Origin: Eudromia elegans
Lineage: Eukaryota > Chordata > Aves > Tinamiformes > Tinamidae
DNA: 64,000 nt
Direction of reading: 5' to 3'
Assembly: GCA_003342815.1 (NCBI GenBank)
Contig: PTEX01000310.1
Coordinates: 428,070 to 492,069 of the forward strand
Shown here: piece after piece, positions 1-10,239 of the stretch
Position numbering within the stretch: position 1 is the first letter of the stretch
Layout of the letters: every line of letters starts with the position of its first letter
Position numbers and translations under genes: made by a program
The notes under the pieces: generated by a model
The model's database searches: none
What the model was told of the DNA's origin: nothing
Seen by the model: only the letters and a program-made list of their open reading frames with translations

Positions 1-597
1 ACATAAGTTACAATGGCATGATGCTTCAAGGAAGCAAGCGGTCCCCTTGCTCAATTAAGATGGCCTTAAAGGCAAAGTGGGGCAGGTCCGGTCTCAGGAT
101 ATTAGAGGAAAGTACAGGTCTGCTTCGCCTTGTGAAGCTCTCTGATGAGGCAGGTCGATCAAACCTGTGCATGTTAATACAGTGTCTAATATTCTGGCTA
201 TCCTGCTGATGGGGAAGAAGCACCACACAGGCTCCCTGTGTGCAGGAAAGAGCTGATAACATTGGTGATTCCTGACGACTCCCCTTGGTTGCAGCCTGCA
301 GTGAGCAGGGATCAGTTCCTTGGCCCTCATTCACAGGATTAGCCTCGGTGAAATCAATCCTGCCATTAATGAATAACGGATCTGATGTAAGGAGCCTGAG
401 TACACTTCAGTGTAGTCTGAATGCGCTTGGACCACAAGTGATGCAGGCATGTATTAAGAGAATAAGAGAGCTTCTGCAACTGCTGTCATGTACCCACAGA
501 AGTATTTTAACACTGAGTGGCCTAAGGAATAACTTCCCTTGTGATTTTATTTCTTGCCCGGCTGTGATGAAGAGTGCAATAGTGATACTGAAAGCTA
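1..597. other. Unique noncoding-looking sequence before the gap
   Basis: This stretch has mixed base composition and only short open frames, overlapping on both strands, with no recognisable protein motif. I see no repeat family signature, RNA gene or convincing splice-site pair. It may be intron or intergenic sequence. Confidence 0.5.
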
Positions 598-638
598 NNN
601 NNNNNNNNNNNNNNNNNNNNNNNNNNNGGGGGGGGGGG
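598..638. other. Assembly gap (30 N) followed by an 11-G run
   Basis: Positions 598-627 are N, and 628-638 are an uninterrupted run of G. Gaps bordered by poly-G often mark hard-to-sequence GC-rich or quadruplex-forming DNA, so the true length here may differ from 30 bases. Open frames that cross the gap are not meaningful. Confidence 0.98.
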
Positions 639-1760
639 CTAAGTCCCTTTGGCTGGCCCTGGAGGGAAAATTCAAGTGGAAAACTGAAGACAGAGGGTTT
701 CCAGTTCCACGAAGTGTCACTTGCAGGGCCAGACCACATGTGACATAGAGACGGGCTGCCACTCGGACCCCTCTGGAACCAAAGCAGCAGTGATGGCTCC
801 CACAGAGAGGCCTGGTGCATCCAGGACCTCAATACAGGTGGGGAGAAGATGGGGCAAGGCTCCTTTTGTAAGCTCCCCCTCAGGGATGGTATCTTTTATG
901 AAGGGGTGGACGGCCGGGAGACTCTGCCAGGAGCCTGTCCGGAAGCCCATTAAGTTTTCCATCCCTGTGGTACAGCCGGGGTTGCTTAGCCTGGTGCAGC
1001 AGCGCAACGTTGGGTTTGGAGAGCACCAGGCTTAGCCACCTGGGCAGGCAGGGCTGACTGGGCACTGCTGCTGCATGTGTGTTGGTGCTGGGAGCTGAAG
1101 GCTGCTGGGCAAACGCCAAAACTCACCCTGGCTGCTGCGTGTTAGAGCGTCTCCAGGTGCTTGTGGCTGTGGTGCTGCTGTCTTCGAGCAGCTTGTATGG
1201 CTGGGAGCAAGTAGTCACCTCCTCTTCTTCTGCAAACACTGGCACTGGTTCACCTTTTATTACGTGACTGGTGCTCTGTCACATGCAAAACCTCCCTGCT
1301 CTCATGGACCATTAAAACGCCCCTCGTCCTGGAGAACTCTTCCATCCCATGAGGATCTCTGCCACTGCAGAAAAGTGAAAGCGTGCAGGACTTCCCTTCC
1401 AGAGGGCTAATAGGATGTTTAAAGTACCCTGCTTTATTAGTAGTTCTTTCCATAAAAGCTATTCTGTTGGTCTCCTGAGTTGTAATATGTATTAAAGTGG
1501 AGTTGTGTTAACTTCCATTGCTAAGAGCCCCACCTGGCACATTTGATCACTGCATATGAACAAAGAGGGACAGGAAACCATATATGCATAAGAAAGAGGA
1601 GGTCAAGCTCCCTTAGCAGCTCTCCATCTGCAGCGCTTGTCTGGACTCTCTTGGGTGTCAGAGAAAGCACCAAAAAAGGTAACAGGGCAGAATGGGCAAC
1701 CCTGTGGGCTTTCCCTTGCCTTTGAGGAGAGCTTTGTATATGGGGAGTTTGCAGGATTGG
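639..1760. other. Moderately GC-rich sequence without a recognised gene
   Basis: Composition is higher in G+C than most of the window, with scattered CpG (for example near 909-915 and 1003-1010). Overlapping open frames of 60-100 codons on both strands fit low stop density in GC-rich DNA rather than a gene. No domain, signal peptide or repeat was recognised. Confidence 0.4.
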
Positions 1761-1785
1761 GCTCCAGGTATATAAAGCCTGGAGC
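1761..1785. promoter_or_regulatory. TATA-like motif within an 8-bp inverted repeat
   Basis: An 8-base arm (gctccagg, 1761-1768) and its exact complement (cctggagc, 1778-1785) flank a 9-base centre, tatataaag. The centre matches a TATA-box core read on the plus strand. A core promoter firing toward the right is possible. However, no initiator, CpG island or open frame directly downstream supports it, and TATA-like strings are common in AT-rich DNA. Confidence 0.2.
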
Positions 1786-2334
1786 AGAGTGACAGTCTAT
1801 CTTCAAAGCAGGTTGTCATTCTTCAAAAATTGTCTTCTCTTAGTAACTACCCCCTGGCAGCCTGTAGCAAGAAAGCTGCTTCCATACTAGGGCTCCCTCC
1901 TTCAGTAATGCTCCTGTGCAAAGTCAGGTTTGCTGGTTTAGTTCATACCTCCTGGGTAATTTAAAGCCTTTTCTTTTCTCAGTCATCTGGTGAGAACAGA
2001 TTAAAGGCATAACTGTACTGGAAATAAGTCACCTATCTATTTGCTGTCACTCTTTAGTGCTGGTGCTTTGCAAGATGCTGTAGCTATTGCACACTTGCAA
2101 ATGGTTTGTAAGGATTTAGCTGAAGCTGAAATTTGACTCAAAGGCATTTGAAGATCAGATTAGGTGTGACCTTTCTGGATGAAATACTGAGGTCATATGA
2201 AACTTGAAGTACACAGCAATTTTTGCCTTTCCTAAAGCGTTGCCATAGTTCAGCTAGCCAGAGCTCTCTGGGGACACTCACACAGAGATCTCCTCTCCAC
2301 CCCGAGCCTGCCCCTTTTCTTGGAATGGGATTTG
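1786..2334. other. Unique sequence between the TATA-like site and the CpG patch
   Basis: No repeat, RNA gene or supported open frame was recognised. If the CpG patch to the right is a minus-strand promoter, this would be the start of its first intron, because the donor at 2335-2341 points this way. Confidence 0.35.
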
Positions 2335-2341
2335 ACTCACC
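2335..2341 (-). other. Candidate 5' splice site (donor) at the edge of the CpG patch
   Basis: Read on the minus strand the sequence is CTTTCTG|GTGAGTCAA, with the last exon base at 2341 and the intron starting at 2340. GTGAGT after G matches the vertebrate donor consensus. It lies just downstream, in the minus direction, of the CpG-rich patch at 2370-2830, which is where the end of a first exon would be expected. A single donor-like string is weak evidence alone. Confidence 0.3.
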
Positions 2342-2369
2342 AGAAAGGTTAGAGCATGTAACACTGTCA

Positions 2370-2830
2370 GTTAGCTGCTCGCCGTGGCGTGTTAGCTCTG
2401 TGGTTTGCACGCTGCGTAAGGAAGTGCTGCTTTTCACGTGCTTTTCCCTTGGAGTTGTGCTCAGCGCTGAGAAGCGCCGTGGGGCTCCAGCACGGCGGCC
2501 GAACAGATACCAGAATTCGCAGCGCAGGCCCGGCCGCATCCCTCTGCCAGCACAGCCCTCCCTGGATGCGAGGCCTGGATGTGAGGAATGCAGCCTTCTG
2601 GACTTCTTCACTCTCCTGCTCTTGCATCCTGCAGTGTGGCTGGGTGTGCGGCTGCAGTAGTGCCCAGCTGCATGGCCCCGCTTCTTGCTGAGCCCCCCAT
2701 AGTGGGGAGGGTATCGGAGCCACCTCTCCTCCTCCTCCTGGCCAGGCATCTCCAACGCCAGCTGCTGGCGTCCTTCCCCTTCCCTGCCCCTGGAATCTGC
2801 TTTTTCCCTTCCACTCGTGAACCGTAGGGA
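2370..2830. promoter_or_regulatory. CpG-rich patch, candidate promoter
   Basis: CpG is depleted over most of the window, but here it is dense, especially at 2378-2575 (around ctcgccgtggcgt, cacgctgcgtaagg, cacggcggccg, ttcgcagcgcagg and cccggccgcat). Such clusters in vertebrates usually mark unmethylated promoters. Long open frames cross it on both strands, up to about 205 codons on the minus strand, but these show no recognisable domain and are expected where stops are rare. The minus-strand donor at 2341 suggests transcription to the left, though direction is not settled. The alternative is a GC-rich stretch with no promoter activity. Confidence 0.4.
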
Positions 2831-2993
2831 GATCTCCTGACCAGAAAATCCTGCCTAAGGTTTCGGTGGAACTTTGCGTTGAAGCCAGGAACCTCTCTGC
2901 TGATTAGCAGTAGCAAACAGCGGAGGAAGCAGAGGGAAGAGAGAAAGGAAAAAGAGGGCCTGTCTTAAACAGCTGCTGTCATTTCTTCTCTCC

Positions 2994-3423
2994 TTTTTTT
3001 TTTTTTTTTTCTTTTTTCCCCCACCCCTGTGGTCATAAATACCTAGTGATTCACTTAAAGTCTGAGTGTCTGTTTCTATATCTCTAAGTAAAGGGTAATT
3101 TGTGCCATTTTGTATTTAGCCCGTGGGACTAGTGAGCCTTAATTCAGTTGTGTTTATAAAGCATTATCCAGAGACATCCAGTTTAAGTACTGGCTTAATC
3201 CTTATTTTTGACTCCTCTTCCAGCAGTAATATACTTTTTTTTTTTTTTGCTTGTTTGCAAATTCATATGTTATGCTAAAATTGAACTATTTTTCTAGGTT
3301 ATAAGCATAGGAACCCAGAAGCCCAGTGAATAAATTGCAAAATGGAACAAACTCACTACTGACATTGAGCAGAATTTCTTGGGTGATTGCAGTTTTAAAA
3401 ACACTGATTTTTTTTTTTTTTTT
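2994..3423. repeat. Three poly-T tracts within 430 bp
   Basis: T runs lie at 2994-3010 (17), 3235-3248 (14) and 3408-3423 (16). The sequence between them is AT-rich and unique in appearance. No retroposed gene body was recognised next to any of the three. Confidence 0.8.
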
Positions 3424-4642
3424 CTAAATGCACTGGTACACACAGGTAGGGGGTTAGCACTTGCTTCAGCTGAGATGATCTTCTCTAAAACTGTCACGTG
3501 TACACCAAAAAATCAGGGCTGTCTGAACAAGAGGCTTTGACTTGAAGCCATGAAGTGGGGTCATAAGTCTGGAAGAGGACTCGTTCTGACAAGGTGTTCT
3601 ACCTTATCTGCTTGTCCAGTTCTGTGTTGACACAAGAGCGTTTGAAATTGGAACTTGGAAGCCAGGATAGGAACCAAGAAGCCAGGGGAAAAAGGGAAAG
3701 ATTTCAGGCAATATAAATGTCTTTACGTGTTTTCACACCCTCTTGTGTACAGAATACAAATATGAGCATTTCCCTTGAGATTTGCAGTGGAGGATGTGAA
3801 GAAAACTGGAACCCACTCATTTGTACATTTTCTGGTTTATGTCCTTAAATGGAAAAAAAAATCTTTGGAATTTAGTGCATAGCAAGTTTATAAATAGTTA
3901 TGTGGAGATAAAGTTTTGTCGTAAATGCTTGTTCTGGGATCTATTTTGGAGAGTAACTCTTTAGGCCCAAAAATAGGAAGAAGCAGGGGCGTGCTGCCAA
4001 ATGCAGCGCAGCAATTTCATTGCAGATAGACATGTGCATCGTATGTGTGTGTGCATGCTTGCACTCCCTTTCCTATGCAGTGACCCTCCCAAATGTGGAG
4101 ATCCAGAGGACATGGAAATCACTGCACGCACTTCTGAAAATCAGATAATTTGGGGTTAGGGAATACTAATGTTCATGATTCATCAGACCAGTAAGGGAGA
4201 ATGGACCCATGGACAGCTCTCTAAGTAAAAATCCAGCGGTTTTCTGGAAGTTTTTGGTATATCCCTTTCTGAAGCAGCTGGTCCTGGCTGTGAGGAAGCT
4301 GCTGGGCTGGATGAGGCCCTGCTTTGAGTCTGAAGGGCAGCCCTGATTCTCCCTTAGAAGTCAAGGTTCAGCTCTGCAGCCTCCTTCAAGGCGGACTGCA
4401 ATCAGCTTCAAAGGGGACTGTGCCCATGTGAAGGAGTGTGTGATCAGGCCCTTGTTTGTTTCTTATTTGCAAGGCTTTGATGTTCCCCTTGTCTTTCTGG
4501 GACTGCCACAGGGCATGTTACTACCCTTTTCCCCACTTCATTCTTTTCTTTGACAGCCAGGGCTCTGATGGTGAAATGGTCCTCCTCCCTTCCCTGACTT
4601 TTTTTTTTTCCCCCTTTCTCTTTAAAAGTCACTGTGTTCACT
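3424..4642. other. AT-rich unique sequence, no gene seen
   Basis: No open frame, repeat consensus or RNA gene is supported here. There is an 11-base T run at 4599-4609 and a short GT-rich stretch near 4042-4052. Confidence 0.5.
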
Positions 4643-4687
4643 CTGGTAAAATCTCCTTTCAACCCTGGTAAAATCTCTTTTTCATCC
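4643..4687. repeat. Two-copy tandem repeat, period 22
   Basis: Two adjacent copies beginning with ctggtaaaatctc start at 4643 and 4665. They share the first 13 bases exactly and then a pyrimidine-rich remainder. This looks like a local duplication. Confidence 0.7.
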
Positions 4688-4945
4688 CAGGAGCAAAGGC
4701 AGGACCTCTGCAGATTCCTTGCCATTTCAGAGGAGCTAGTAGTGTTTGCTTGGTAATCTAGATAACCACCTTCTAATACAAGCAGCCACACCGTGAAAAA
4801 TTTCTTTACAATCTTCTGGAATGAGCTGCAAAATCTCTGGCTGCATCTTTTGTTTGCCCTAAAATGATCTGTGATAACCTACTTTCTCTAAACAACTTAA
4901 AAACCATTGAGTTAGGAGATAGTTGTGGACTCTTCCCATCTTAGT

Positions 4946-5080
4946 ACAGAATGACACAATAATTAAGGTTGGAAGGGACCTGTAGAGTTCCTCTATTCCA
5001 ACCACCCTGCTTAAGCAGGGATACCAAAACAGTTAAAGCTTGTAGGTGTGGAAAAATATTTCCTAGGACTTGGGTGTGAC
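4946..5080 (-). mobile_element. CR1 LINE fragment (3' end), minus strand
   Basis: The stretch 'aaggttggaagggacctgtagagttcctctattccaaccaccctgc' (4966-5010) matches the complement of the CR1 3' end in birds. 'acaatgacaca'-like sequence to its left corresponds to the degenerate terminal repeat of CR1. Plus-strand reading of the complement means the element runs right to left. It is severely 5'-truncated, as nearly all CR1 copies are, and carries no intact reverse transcriptase frame. The right boundary is approximate because similarity fades after 'aaaaatatttcc'. Confidence 0.85.
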
Positions 5081-5124
5081 ACGTGGAAGTGGGAATGAGC
5101 TGGGTGAGACAGGAGGATGTATTT

Positions 5125-5285
5125 GGAAGAACTGGATTGCTCGGCGGAGCTCAGCCCTGCATCGCCAGGCCGAGGGCAGCATCCTTTGGGGCGCTGGGCC
5201 CACGGGTGCCGAGGGTGGTGAGGAGGGAGCGGGCTGCGCATCTGGCCCCGGGAGCCGCTCGGAGAGCCCCACCCCTGCTAGGGAA
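5125..5285. promoter_or_regulatory. Second small CpG-rich patch
   Basis: About a dozen CpG dinucleotides occur in 160 bp (around gctcggcgg, catcgccaggccg, gggcgctggg, gagcgggctgcgc and ccgggagccgctcgg), against a CpG-poor background. A plus-strand donor-like string, GTG|GTGAGG, lies near 5218. The patch could be a small promoter or enhancer, or a GC-rich relic. It is too short to meet common CpG-island length rules alone. Overlapping short open frames on both strands have no recognisable domain. Confidence 0.3.
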
Positions 5286-7564
5286 ATGAAGGGTTTTGCT
5301 CAGATGTCCGATAAGCCCCGGCTGTTGCTTTGCCACTTCAAACAAACCTGGATTATAAAGACTGAAGTGCAGCATTTTAATTGCTGTAAATATGAATAAG
5401 TGTGTTTAGGCAATCTGGGTCATACCGAGCCAAGCATTTCTGTGGCTAACATACATTACACTAACAAAAGCAGCCCAGCTGAGAATTTCCCTCCCACTGT
5501 CCTCAGTAACCAACAGCATCAATTGTCTGTGTTTTGCTGTCGCAATACTGGTGAAAACTGGGAAGAAGTTTTAACCTGGACACAAACTGACCTGGCTCTG
5601 ATCTCACTTTTTGCAGCTTTATAGTGATGTTAAACTAATGTAAACTGTAGAGTTAGTTCAAATATTTATATGTATATGTATCCTGTGTTTGATCTCAGTT
5701 ATCTTGGTGCAAATCTGCTTGATTTCCTTGAGCTACTCAGAATTAAACAGCGGGCTGCTTGCTGTCAGAAATTGGCCCTTTTTGATTTCTATACATCCCC
5801 TGAAGGATAAGAGTGGCAGGAAATTGGGTCAAAATACCAATAAGGAGCATGCGTTGGGAAAATACTGTTTCATACAAGAGAGGGCACTGCAAAACCAGAA
5901 AGCCAGTAAAATTCCATTGCTCATTTGTTCCCTGGTGATTAAAAGGCCCTGCCATATATGGGAAAGGTCTGAGCTTCATTCACTGCAACCACAATAGTAA
6001 ATGGCTTATTCACTGGACACAGCATGCGAACCAGGAGCCATGGTTCCTGACAATGAAAAGGAAAAGCAGCACCGTTTGCCTGCAGTTAACTTTCAGGTTT
6101 CTCCACTGTGCGTTATTAAAAGCTCATTCAGTAGTTTTTGTTTTTCATTCCTTTATTTAGATCCATGTAAACCAGTTTGTTTTGCTCCTTAGCTCCCTTC
6201 CCCCCTGGACCCAGACACCATCAACCTACTTCCTCTCCTCCCCCCTCATAAAACCCAAACAAGAAAAAGACATTTCCTCTCCTGGTATAAATATATGTAG
6301 TGCCTCTCTCTCCAGCGTATCTATTGGTGGATTTATATGAGCTAAAGGCTAGGATTACTGGATGAAATCTTATTCTCACCTCTGGGTATAGAAAACACTA
6401 ACTTCAACAAAAACAGTGATAAATGCTAGTTTTACAGAGGCAGCGATGGAAACATAGGAGGGAAGGCAGCTTCCTTGCTTCAGTCATGTATCAACAGGGA
6501 TGCGTTTGGGGGCAGGAAAGGATCAACGTGCACGTATTCCACCCTTGAGAAGTGTCTGCCTCTTGCTTTGGAAGGGCTGCAGAAGGCGTCCCTGGTGCCT
6601 GCAGCCTTTGGAGATCTTCATGCCACCACCTCAGGTTCTGTAGTGAAGCCTGTGCAGGCACCATTAAGATGCTAAGTCATTGGAGCAGAGTTGTGTTTAC
6701 ATTCTTACTTTTCAGTTTATTTTGTTTAGGGATCAGTACTCTCTCAGCCATTGAGATTGCAGGGATAAAATAGTCAGCCTGGTTGCATTTTTGTTTCATG
6801 AGGAGAAAGACAGTTAAGTGATTCCAGCCGCGGAGCTACATCAAGTTCTCTCTGAGCTGCAGACTTTTCTCAAATTTTTGTTAGTTGTGTTATATTAAGT
6901 GAGCACCTTAGAAATAGCATGTTTCTGGCATATGGCGAGATTTAGGACTTACAGACCGGTTCCTTACCCCTCTACTATTTCGATGCAAAGCCTCAGCTCG
7001 TTGTGGCCAGATATGTTGACTGATCAGTCTGATCTCCCAAATCATAGGTGTTGATGGTCCAGTTGCTTATGTTTTAAAGCCAACATCCTAAGCTGGTATG
7101 GTTGAAATGGGCATCTGCCCTTCAACTGTTACAGCTGGCCATGGGATCAACAGCTGGATTTGAAACCTCTCCTTTGCTTGTCCAAAACGTTGCTGTCCAC
7201 CCTGGAAGGAGCGCTGCTGGGGTCAGAGGAGTGGTTCAGCTGCTTCTTCGTATGTTGCAAACGATCTGCAATGTCCAAGATGGCAATGTGAATTTTCATC
7301 CATGTCAAGAAAGTGGAGTTTTTGACGGGTGACCAGCCGCGGGATGGCAGTAGATTTACTCCTACTAGGCCAGGCTGGCTACTGACTGGCAGCCTGCAAG
7401 TGTTTTGACCTCATTACCAACCTCTTGACACTGGACACTGGCACAATGTCTAGTCTTAAGGGGAATAGAGCTTTGTTAGCAGCTTACAATAATTAAAGTC
7501 TTTGAAACCTTTCTTCAGTGATTGAAGATTTTGAAATTTTTTTTTACTTGAATCTTTTCTGATT

Positions 7565-7568
<4 letters not shown>
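5286..7568. other. AT-rich sequence with no gene recognised
   Basis: Open frames here are at most about 100 codons and none carries a domain I recognise. A good minus-strand donor-like string (CAGAG|GTGAGA) occurs at about 6375-6381 without a convincing partner acceptor. No RNA gene or repeat consensus was seen. Confidence 0.5.

Positions 7569-7626
<58 letters not shown>
7569..7626. repeat. (TG)29 dinucleotide microsatellite
   Basis: An uninterrupted TG repeat of 58 bases. It is the longest simple repeat in the window and is likely length-polymorphic. The minus-strand open frame crossing it encodes only alternating His and Thr and is not a gene. Confidence 0.98.
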
Positions 7627-7627
<1 letters not shown>

Positions 7628-9135
7628 ATGAAACTGGCTCCCTCCACTTGATCTGAAGGCTCAGGCTCCCTTAAGTCGAGGAGAGGCAGGGTGCAAAGCA
7701 GAGCCTGCTCTGACATGGTTGCTTTTAATCTCTGGACTGCCGTGCTTCCAGAAAGGCACTATTTGATCACTGTTGTGAAGCTCTGCGTTCTAAGGCTTCA
7801 GCTGCCTGCTGAAGCCCTACAAGAACTCCAATTCAGCCAAAAAAAGCACTGTCAGGTTGTGAAAACTGAAAACAGCTCGATAATGTGGTAGTAACACATG
7901 AATGCTTCTGCTTTCTGGCTGTTGAAAGGTTTTGGGAGCCAATTTGGAGACCAAATTGCTGGATATCTAGTCTCCTTTAACTCGTTCCACTTAGGAACTG
8001 GATTGTGAGAAACTGCATTATGTCAGCTTCTTGAACAGTTTTTCAAAACTCTGGAAATGCCTCTGAATAACAAGCAAATTGAGTGCAATAAGTATTAATG
8101 TATGGTTGAATGAACTGTTTATTTCCTCCACATCTATCGTCTTCAGTCTTCTTGAGCCCAAGTGTGGGGTGTGAAACTCTGTTCTTAAGAGGTGGTGTAA
8201 ACGATATGTGATTCAGGGTGACCCTTCCCCCTGCCCTAAGTAAATGGGGTTTGTACAGCCTTGTATTGGTTTCCTCTAGAGAAGCTTTACAGAAGTTCTT
8301 CAGCTCTGCTGCTGTGCTCTGGGACTCCCTCCCTTTGTTTGTTGGTGTCTTTTAGTAAGGGCTGTCAAAGTCACCATTTTACAAGATACGTGCTTTGAAC
8401 TGCACTGATATTTTTGAGCACAATACCCTTTGTTGTTGTATTGCATATTGCCTTGAAGCTCTCATTCCATTTTCTAGAAAAGGACTTCCATGTTCAGTAA
8501 AGATGTTCACTACTTCAACTATGAAACTATTAAACCATGAAACCAAAACGCTGATGTGACTTTCTTTGGCCGTCTACTCTAAGCAATACTCTAAGCATCT
8601 AAGGTCTTTCAAAGTTTGTTTTTTTCCCCTTATTCGCTACTCTCTGTAATAACTGTGAATTCATTTCTTGGACTCAATATGTAACTAGCTTAATATTAGC
8701 AAGAAGAGAGGGAGTAAGAGTGTATTTGCCTCCTGTATCAGAATAGTTGATAAATATCTGTTCACATTAGTAAAAAAATGAAAGGAATTTGCTATATGTG
8801 TAAGAAATATGTTTCTTTATAATGAGTAGATTTAACTGGTGACACGCTATGAATCTGACTTATATGACCAAATACAGCTATATGCTTCTGAAAGCCTGGA
8901 GACTGGTGTGATGAACTGGAAAAAACATTATAGTCTAAGTATGTTATTTCTCTCTCTCCTGTGAGCCTTCAAGTCAATGGAAAGACCCTGATGGAAAGAC
9001 TGTTGGCATTAGCACGTATGGAACTGGTTTCATCGATCTTGGTTCAGTGCTTACAGGTCACGAAGGTTGAATTTAAATCTTTATGTTCAAAGTTTTTCCT
9101 TACTATAGAATTAAATACCAGAGGCAATAGGCTCT
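7627..9135. other. AT-rich sequence with no gene recognised
   Basis: No supported open frame, repeat family or RNA gene. A small imperfect duplication containing actctaagca appears near 8575-8600. Confidence 0.5.
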
Positions 9136-9180
9136 AAAAAAAAAAAATCAAAAAAAAATTTCAGAAAAAAAAACCAAAAA
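9136..9180. repeat. A-rich low-complexity stretch
   Basis: Runs of 12, 9 and 9 A are separated by a few bases. It could be an eroded poly-A tail of a retroposed sequence, but nothing to its left was recognised as a gene copy or SINE. Confidence 0.7.
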
Positions 9181-9519
9181 ACCAACACCAACCTTGGGAA
9201 AGACATATTAGGTCATCTTGTCCCTTTTCTCTCAGCAGTGCAGGATGACTCCCTAAAGCACATTCACATGTGTTTTGTCCATAAACACCTCTGTTTATTA
9301 ACAAAATACAATAGCTGTAGTTTTTCAGTGAAGACTGGGGTAGTTTGCTATATTTTCTCATTTTTAGCAGGGGGAAATAGCTATCATTCTAAAATGTATT
9401 TCTTGGCCTTTGGATATTGCTCATGTGAATTCAAGCAAAAAACCCTAATGAATGGAAACTTGTAGAAGAGTTAACGGCAGCTGGTTTTATTATGGACCGT
9501 GGCTCTTACATGATCTCAC

Positions 9520-9605
9520 GCTAGTTTAATACAAGTGTTACCTCACTGACTTCAATGGAACTGCTTTTCATTTGCAAGGGAGTAAATGAGTCCAGAAGCA
9601 GTCAG
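9520..9605. repeat. Degenerate palindromic interspersed repeat (sauropsid MITE-like)
   Basis: The core 'ctcactgacttcaatggaactg' has the self-complementary centre 'cattgacttcaatgg', with one mismatch, that I recall from many bird, turtle and crocodilian repeats. Flanks such as 'aagtgttac' and 'gagtaaatgagtccagaa' fit that pattern. Similar pieces occur at 16508-16556 and 49234-49312. Assignment to a named family (Chompy-type MITEs are one possibility) needs a library search. Confidence 0.4.
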
Positions 9606-10215
9606 AGACCAAGGGAGACTTTCTGGGAGAGAGGTTTAGTTTGGGGAATGTACTTCACATACATATAAAATACATGGGCATGCTTGCATCATCACAGTAA
9701 ATGTGTCAGGCCACCTGGGAGAAAGGGAGAATTCTGCTTGGAATAGCACAAGTGTAAATCCAGAATGAGACTAAGATAATTTGCCAGGGAGTGCTGAAGA
9801 AGTACCTCGTTATTCACAGTGCCATGCCTAGCCACTTTCATACTGGAATTCTGACATTTCCCTAATGAGATGGTTGGAAATAGGACAGAATACATGTGTT
9901 CTGCAAGGAACTTTTGGTTTTTTGGCTTCTTCATTTCAACTGTATCAAATTAAAAGAGAAATTGTGCTGACGATTATTGATCCAGCTCAGACAAAAGCAC
10001 CACATGTGCAGTCATTCTGCCTTGAAACTATCAAAGCAAACAGTGAAATAAGAACCAGTTACTGTTTTTTTTTTCCTTCTCCTCAAACCTCTCTCCAAAA
10101 TTGTGCAATAGTACATCCTGCTTCAAGTTCTGTCTTCAACTAGCTAAAGTTCTAGGAAATCTCCTGAGATCTACTGAAAATATCGTTTTGGCCCCCCAAA
10201 GAGATAAGAAACTTT

Positions 10216-10239
10216 GAACTTCTTGAAGAACTTCTTGAA
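10216..10239. repeat. Perfect 12-bp tandem duplication
   Basis: gaacttcttgaa occurs twice with no spacer. The unit contains the self-complementary string ttcttgaa nearly as a palindrome, so the block can also fold on itself. Confidence 0.85.

Noticed and set aside
285-832. Open frames crossing the N gap
   Set aside because: The gap contributes unknown codons and its size is nominal, so continuity of the frame is not real evidence.
2138-2755. Minus-strand open frame of about 205 codons
   Set aside because: It lies over the CpG-rich patch where stop codons are scarce, and long frames exist on both strands there. It shows no domain or low-complexity pattern of a known protein and reads straight through a good donor site.
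7456-7716. Minus-strand frame rich in His-Thr repeats
   Set aside because: It is simply the translation of the (TG)n microsatellite.
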